Positions 61,129 to 64,000 of a stretch of 64,000 nt of DNA are shown here, one piece after another (the first letter of the stretch is position 1; every line of letters starts with the position of its first letter). A program made the translations under genes and the position numbers. The notes beneath the pieces were generated by a model that did not search any database, had not been told where the DNA came from, and saw only the letters and a program-made list of their open reading frames with translations. The DNA is from CPC320 sp002336405 (lineage in GTDB: Bacteria; Pseudomonadota; Alphaproteobacteria; Rhodobacterales; Rhodobacteraceae), in NCBI GenBank assembly GCA_949372595.1, contig CASIAN010000042.1:10052-74051 (forward strand), in the 5' to 3' direction.

Positions 61129-63576
61129 ATGACTGTTCTTCCAACTCACGCCCGCGTGGTGATTATCGGCGGTGGGGTTATTGGCTGTTCTGTGGCTTAC
61201 CACTTGGCCAAGCTGGGCTGGCGAGATGTTGTGCTGCTGGAGCGCAAGCAATTGACATCGGGTACAACATGGCATGCCGCGGGTCTGATCGCACAGCTGC
61301 GCGCCTCTGCAAATATGACCAAACTGGCAAAATATTCTCAAGAACTTTATGGGGCTCTTGAGGCCGAGACTGGCGTGGCCACAGGATTCAAACGCGTTGG
61401 TTCGATCACTGCGGCGCTGACGGCCGAGCGGCGTGAAGAGATTTTTCGCCAAGCGGCGATGGCGCGCGCTTTTGGCGTCGAGGTGGAAGAGATCACACCC
61501 AGTGAAATTGGCGCCCGCTATCCGCATCTTAACCTCGATGGGGTGCAGGCAGGGGTCTATCTGTCCAAGGATGGGCAGGGCGATCCGGGCAATATCGCGC
61601 TGGCGCTGGCCAAGGGCGCGCGCCAGAACGGAGCGTTGATACAAGAGCGGGTGAAAGCCACAGGACTGCAGCGTAACGGCCGGCGGATCACTGGCGTTGA
61701 CTGGCAGGCAGAGGATGGCGCCACGGGCCATATTGTGTGCGAAATGTTGGTCAATTGTGCTGGTATGTGGGGCCATGAAGTTGGGCGCATGGCAGGGGTC
61801 AATGTCCCGCTGCATGCTTGTGAACATTTTTATATCGTCTCTGAGGCGATTGAGGGTCTTGGCCAACTGCCGGTGTTGCGGGTGCCAGATGAATGCGCCT
61901 ATTATAAAGAAGATGCGGGCAAAATGATGCTGGGGGCGTTTGAGCCGAACTCGAAACCCTGGGCAATGGAGGGCATTCCAGACAGTTTCGAGTTTGACCA
62001 ATTGCCGGAAGATTTTGATCACTTTGAACCAATTTTGGAAATGGCCGTCAACCGCATGCCGATGTTGGGAACCGCTGGCATTCACACGTTTTTCAACGGT
62101 CCTGAAAGTTTCACGCCTGACGATGCCTATCATTTGGGGCTCGCTCCCGAGATGGACAACGTCTGGGTTGCTGCCGGGTTCAATTCGATCGGCATTCAAT
62201 CAGCAGGGGGCGCTGGTATGGCGCTGAGCCAGTGGATGGAGACTGGCGAAAAACCGTTTGATCTAGGCGACGTAGATATCGCCCGCATGCAGCCGTTTCA
62301 AGGCAACAAGCATTATCTTTTTGAACGCTCAAAAGAAACGCTGGGGCTGCTTTACGCCGATCATTTCCCCTATCGTCAAAAAGCCACCGCACGCGGTGTG
62401 CGCCGGACCCCGTTTCACGCCCATCTTGACGCGCAGGGCGCAGTTTTTGGCGAGATTTCTGGCTGGGAACGGGCCAATTGGTTCGCAGATGCGGGCCAAA
62501 AACGCAGCTATGAGTACAGCTGGGGACGGCAGAATTGGTTTGAAAACGTTGCCCGTGAACACCATGCGATTCGCACGGGGGTTGGCCTGTATGACATGTC
62601 GTCGTTTGGTAAGCTGCGCGTCGAGGGCCGCGACGCCGAGGCGTTTTTGGACTATATCTGCGGTGGCGATATGTCTGGGCCGGTGGGCAAGATCACCTAT
62701 ACGCAGTTTCTCAACAATGCTGGTGGTATTGAAGCGGATGTTACGGTTACGCGGCTGGCTGAGACCGCCTATCTGGTGGTCACTCCCGCAGCGACGCGGC
62801 TGGCGGATGAAACCTGGCTGCGGCGGCATGTGGGGGATCAAAATGTGGTGATCACCGACGTCACGGCAGGCGAAGGTGTATTGGCGGTGATGGGCCCAAA
62901 GGCGCGTGCGGTGATGCAGGCTGTATCCCCAAATGACTTTGGCAATGACACAAACCCGTTTGGCACCGCGCGACAGATTGAATTGGGGATGGGTTTGGCG
63001 CGGGTGCACCGCGTGTCGTATGTTGGCGAATTGGGCTGGGAAATCTATGTCAGCGCCGATATGGCGGTGCATGCGTTTGAGACGCTCTGGCAGGCGGGGC
63101 AGGCGCAGGGCATGGCGCTTTGTGGCATGCATATGATGGACAGTTGCCGGATTGAAAAAGGCTTTCGCCATTTCGGTCATGACATCACTTGCGAAGATCA
63201 CGTGCTTGAGGCGGGGCTCGGCTTTGCGGTGAAAACCGACAAGCCCGCTTTCCTTGGCCGAGCGGCGGTTTTGGAAAAAAGACAGACGGGTTTGGAGACG
63301 CGTTTGGTTCAGTTTAAACTCACCGACCCAGAGCCGATGCTCTATCACAACGAACCGATCCTGCGCGACGGCGAGATTGTAGGTTATCTGTCGTCAGGGG
63401 CTTATGGTCATCATTTGGGCGCGGCGATTGGTATGGGGTATGTGCCTTGCAAGGGCGAGAGCGCAGCACAGGTTATGGCCTCCCGCTATGAGATCGATGT
63501 GGCGGGCGTTAAGGTGGGTGCTGAGGTCTCGTTGCGCCCAATGTATGACCCGACATCACAGCGGGTAAAAGCCTAA
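61129..63576 (+). CDS. Dimethylglycine/sarcosine dehydrogenase-like flavoprotein (copy 2)
   Basis: Protein of 815 aa, paralogous to copy 1 with the same domain order. VVIIGGGVIGCS is near residue 10, the covalent-FAD His49 is in GTTWHAAGL, and the GcvT domain has YVGELGWEIYVSADM. GTTWHAAGLIAQLR is closer to characterised dimethylglycine dehydrogenases than the GSTWHAAGN of copy 1. AAGGGG precedes the ATG at 61129. Last gene of the operon. The two copies may take successive steps, dimethylglycine to sarcosine to glycine. Confidence 0.9.
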   Translation: MTVLPTHARVVIIGGGVIGCSVAYHLAKLGWRDVVLLERKQLTSGTTWHAAGLIAQLRASANMTKLAKYSQELYGALEAETGVATGFKRVGSITAALTAERREEIFRQAAMARAFGVEVEEITPSEIGARYPHLNLDGVQAGVYLSKDGQGDPGNIALALAKGARQNGALIQERVKATGLQRNGRRITGVDWQAEDGATGHIVCEMLVNCAGMWGHEVGRMAGVNVPLHACEHFYIVSEAIEGLGQLPVLRVPDECAYYKEDAGKMMLGAFEPNSKPWAMEGIPDSFEFDQLPEDFDHFEPILEMAVNRMPMLGTAGIHTFFNGPESFTPDDAYHLGLAPEMDNVWVAAGFNSIGIQSAGGAGMALSQWMETGEKPFDLGDVDIARMQPFQGNKHYLFERSKETLGLLYADHFPYRQKATARGVRRTPFHAHLDAQGAVFGEISGWERANWFADAGQKRSYEYSWGRQNWFENVAREHHAIRTGVGLYDMSSFGKLRVEGRDAEAFLDYICGGDMSGPVGKITYTQFLNNAGGIEADVTVTRLAETAYLVVTPAATRLADETWLRRHVGDQNVVITDVTAGEGVLAVMGPKARAVMQAVSPNDFGNDTNPFGTARQIELGMGLARVHRVSYVGELGWEIYVSADMAVHAFETLWQAGQAQGMALCGMHMMDSCRIEKGFRHFGHDITCEDHVLEAGLGFAVKTDKPAFLGRAAVLEKRQTGLETRLVQFKLTDPEPMLYHNEPILRDGEIVGYLSSGAYGHHLGAAIGMGYVPCKGESAAQVMASRYEIDVAGVKVGAEVSLRPMYDPTSQRVKA

Positions 63577-63613
63577 TGTGATATCTGCTTGATGATGCAG
63601 TGATCCCGCGAAG

Positions 63614-63901
63614 TTACTTGATCTCAACCTCAATGAACACCATTTCGGATTTGCCGGCATTGATCACGTTGTGGTGCACACCCGCCGCGCGGCGATAGGC
63701 GTCGCCGGCGGTGATCGTGGTGGTGTGTTCGCTTCCATCGGGGTTTTGCAACAGCATCTCGCAATCGGTGATGGCGGTAATGACATAGTCGAACCCGTGT
63801 TGGTGCCATCCAGTTTCCGCACCGGGGCCAAAGGTGAAACGAGTGACGCGGGTGCGGTCATCGTCAATCAAAAGGGCCGCAGTTGCGGTTGGGCGGGTCA
63901 T
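63614..63901 (-). CDS. Small cupin-domain protein
   Basis: Single cupin of 95 aa. Metal-ligand pattern: WHQHGFDYVITAI (two His) and RAAGVHHNVINAG (third His). It would fold as one small beta-barrel, possibly dimeric. It lies opposite to and after the methyl-glycine operon, and its own upstream side (63902-64000) shows no further gene before the window ends. The function of such stand-alone cupins is not predictable. Confidence 0.85.
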   Translation of the reverse strand: MTRPTATAALLIDDDRTRVTRFTFGPGAETGWHQHGFDYVITAITDCEMLLQNPDGSEHTTTITAGDAYRRAAGVHHNVINAGKSEMVFIEVEIK

Positions 63902-64000
63902 CAGGTTCTCCTTTTGAAACGCAGCGCTTGGGCAGGTTTAGGGACACTGGGTACTTTACGGAAAATTTAGGTTTTGGAAAGAGCTGGATGCAGATCTTTC

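Overview
The window reads as a chromosomal segment of an alphaproteobacterium, most likely a marine Rhodobacteraceae (Roseobacter group). The basis is gene content: a CcrM-type adenine methyltransferase, the overlapping trio hisS-hisZ-hisG with a short HisG, a B12-dependent class II ribonucleotide reductase, DUF1489 and DUF938 proteins, and an operon for methylated glycines. The genus is inference. No rRNA, tRNA or CRISPR array was seen.

Layout. 1-3616: the end of a carbohydrate ABC importer (partial permease, binding protein, ATPase). 3617-6290: decayed accessory DNA with a DUF4145 gene carrying an in-frame stop, a deleted IS3 element and a frameshifted GNAT acetyltransferase. 6287-12367: a GlxA-type regulator divergent from a 2-oxoglutarate dioxygenase and a cytochrome P450, then a D-threonine-aldolase-like PLP enzyme divergent from a class I aminotransferase. 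12440-20051: an insertion-sequence island with a LysR fragment, IS5, IS481, IS630 and IS903-like elements. Inside it are an uncharacterised protein with two zinc ribbons and a HEPN-like RxxxxH motif, a small membrane protein and a glycosyltransferase-like gene. 20213-26733 (minus strand): a nucleoside-type (BMP family) ABC importer followed, after a strong terminator, by a flavin oxidoreductase and a DUF938 methyltransferase.

26991-37019 is core housekeeping: dnaE, slyX, hisS-hisZ-hisG, DUF1489 and nrdJ. 37100-42000 is another decayed stretch: a broken LysE exporter, a perfect 312-bp direct repeat flanking a 5'-truncated IS630, an intact TPR protein and a broken AEC transporter. 42191-55456 is again mostly core: rnhB, ccrM, a DapC-like aminotransferase, ftsK, lolA, a lytic transglycosylase, an AEC carrier, hspQ, gamma-glutamyltransferase, a STAS/HATPase pair, thiolase and free-methionine sulfoxide reductase.

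55528-63576 looks like one plus-strand operon: an XRE-cupin regulator with two matched upstream palindromes, two LysE-type exporters, a frameshifted GFA gene, and a homocysteine methyltransferase between two 814/815-aa dimethylglycine/sarcosine dehydrogenase-like flavoproteins. The enzymes would demethylate betaine-derived methyl donors and feed one-carbon units to folate and methionine. A small cupin gene lies opposite at the end.

The strongest leads are the zinc-ribbon/HEPN protein, the 312-bp repeat around IS630, the paired TGAAAA-N11-TTTTCA operators, and the short tandem repeats around the P450 gene. None is proven to be a new system.
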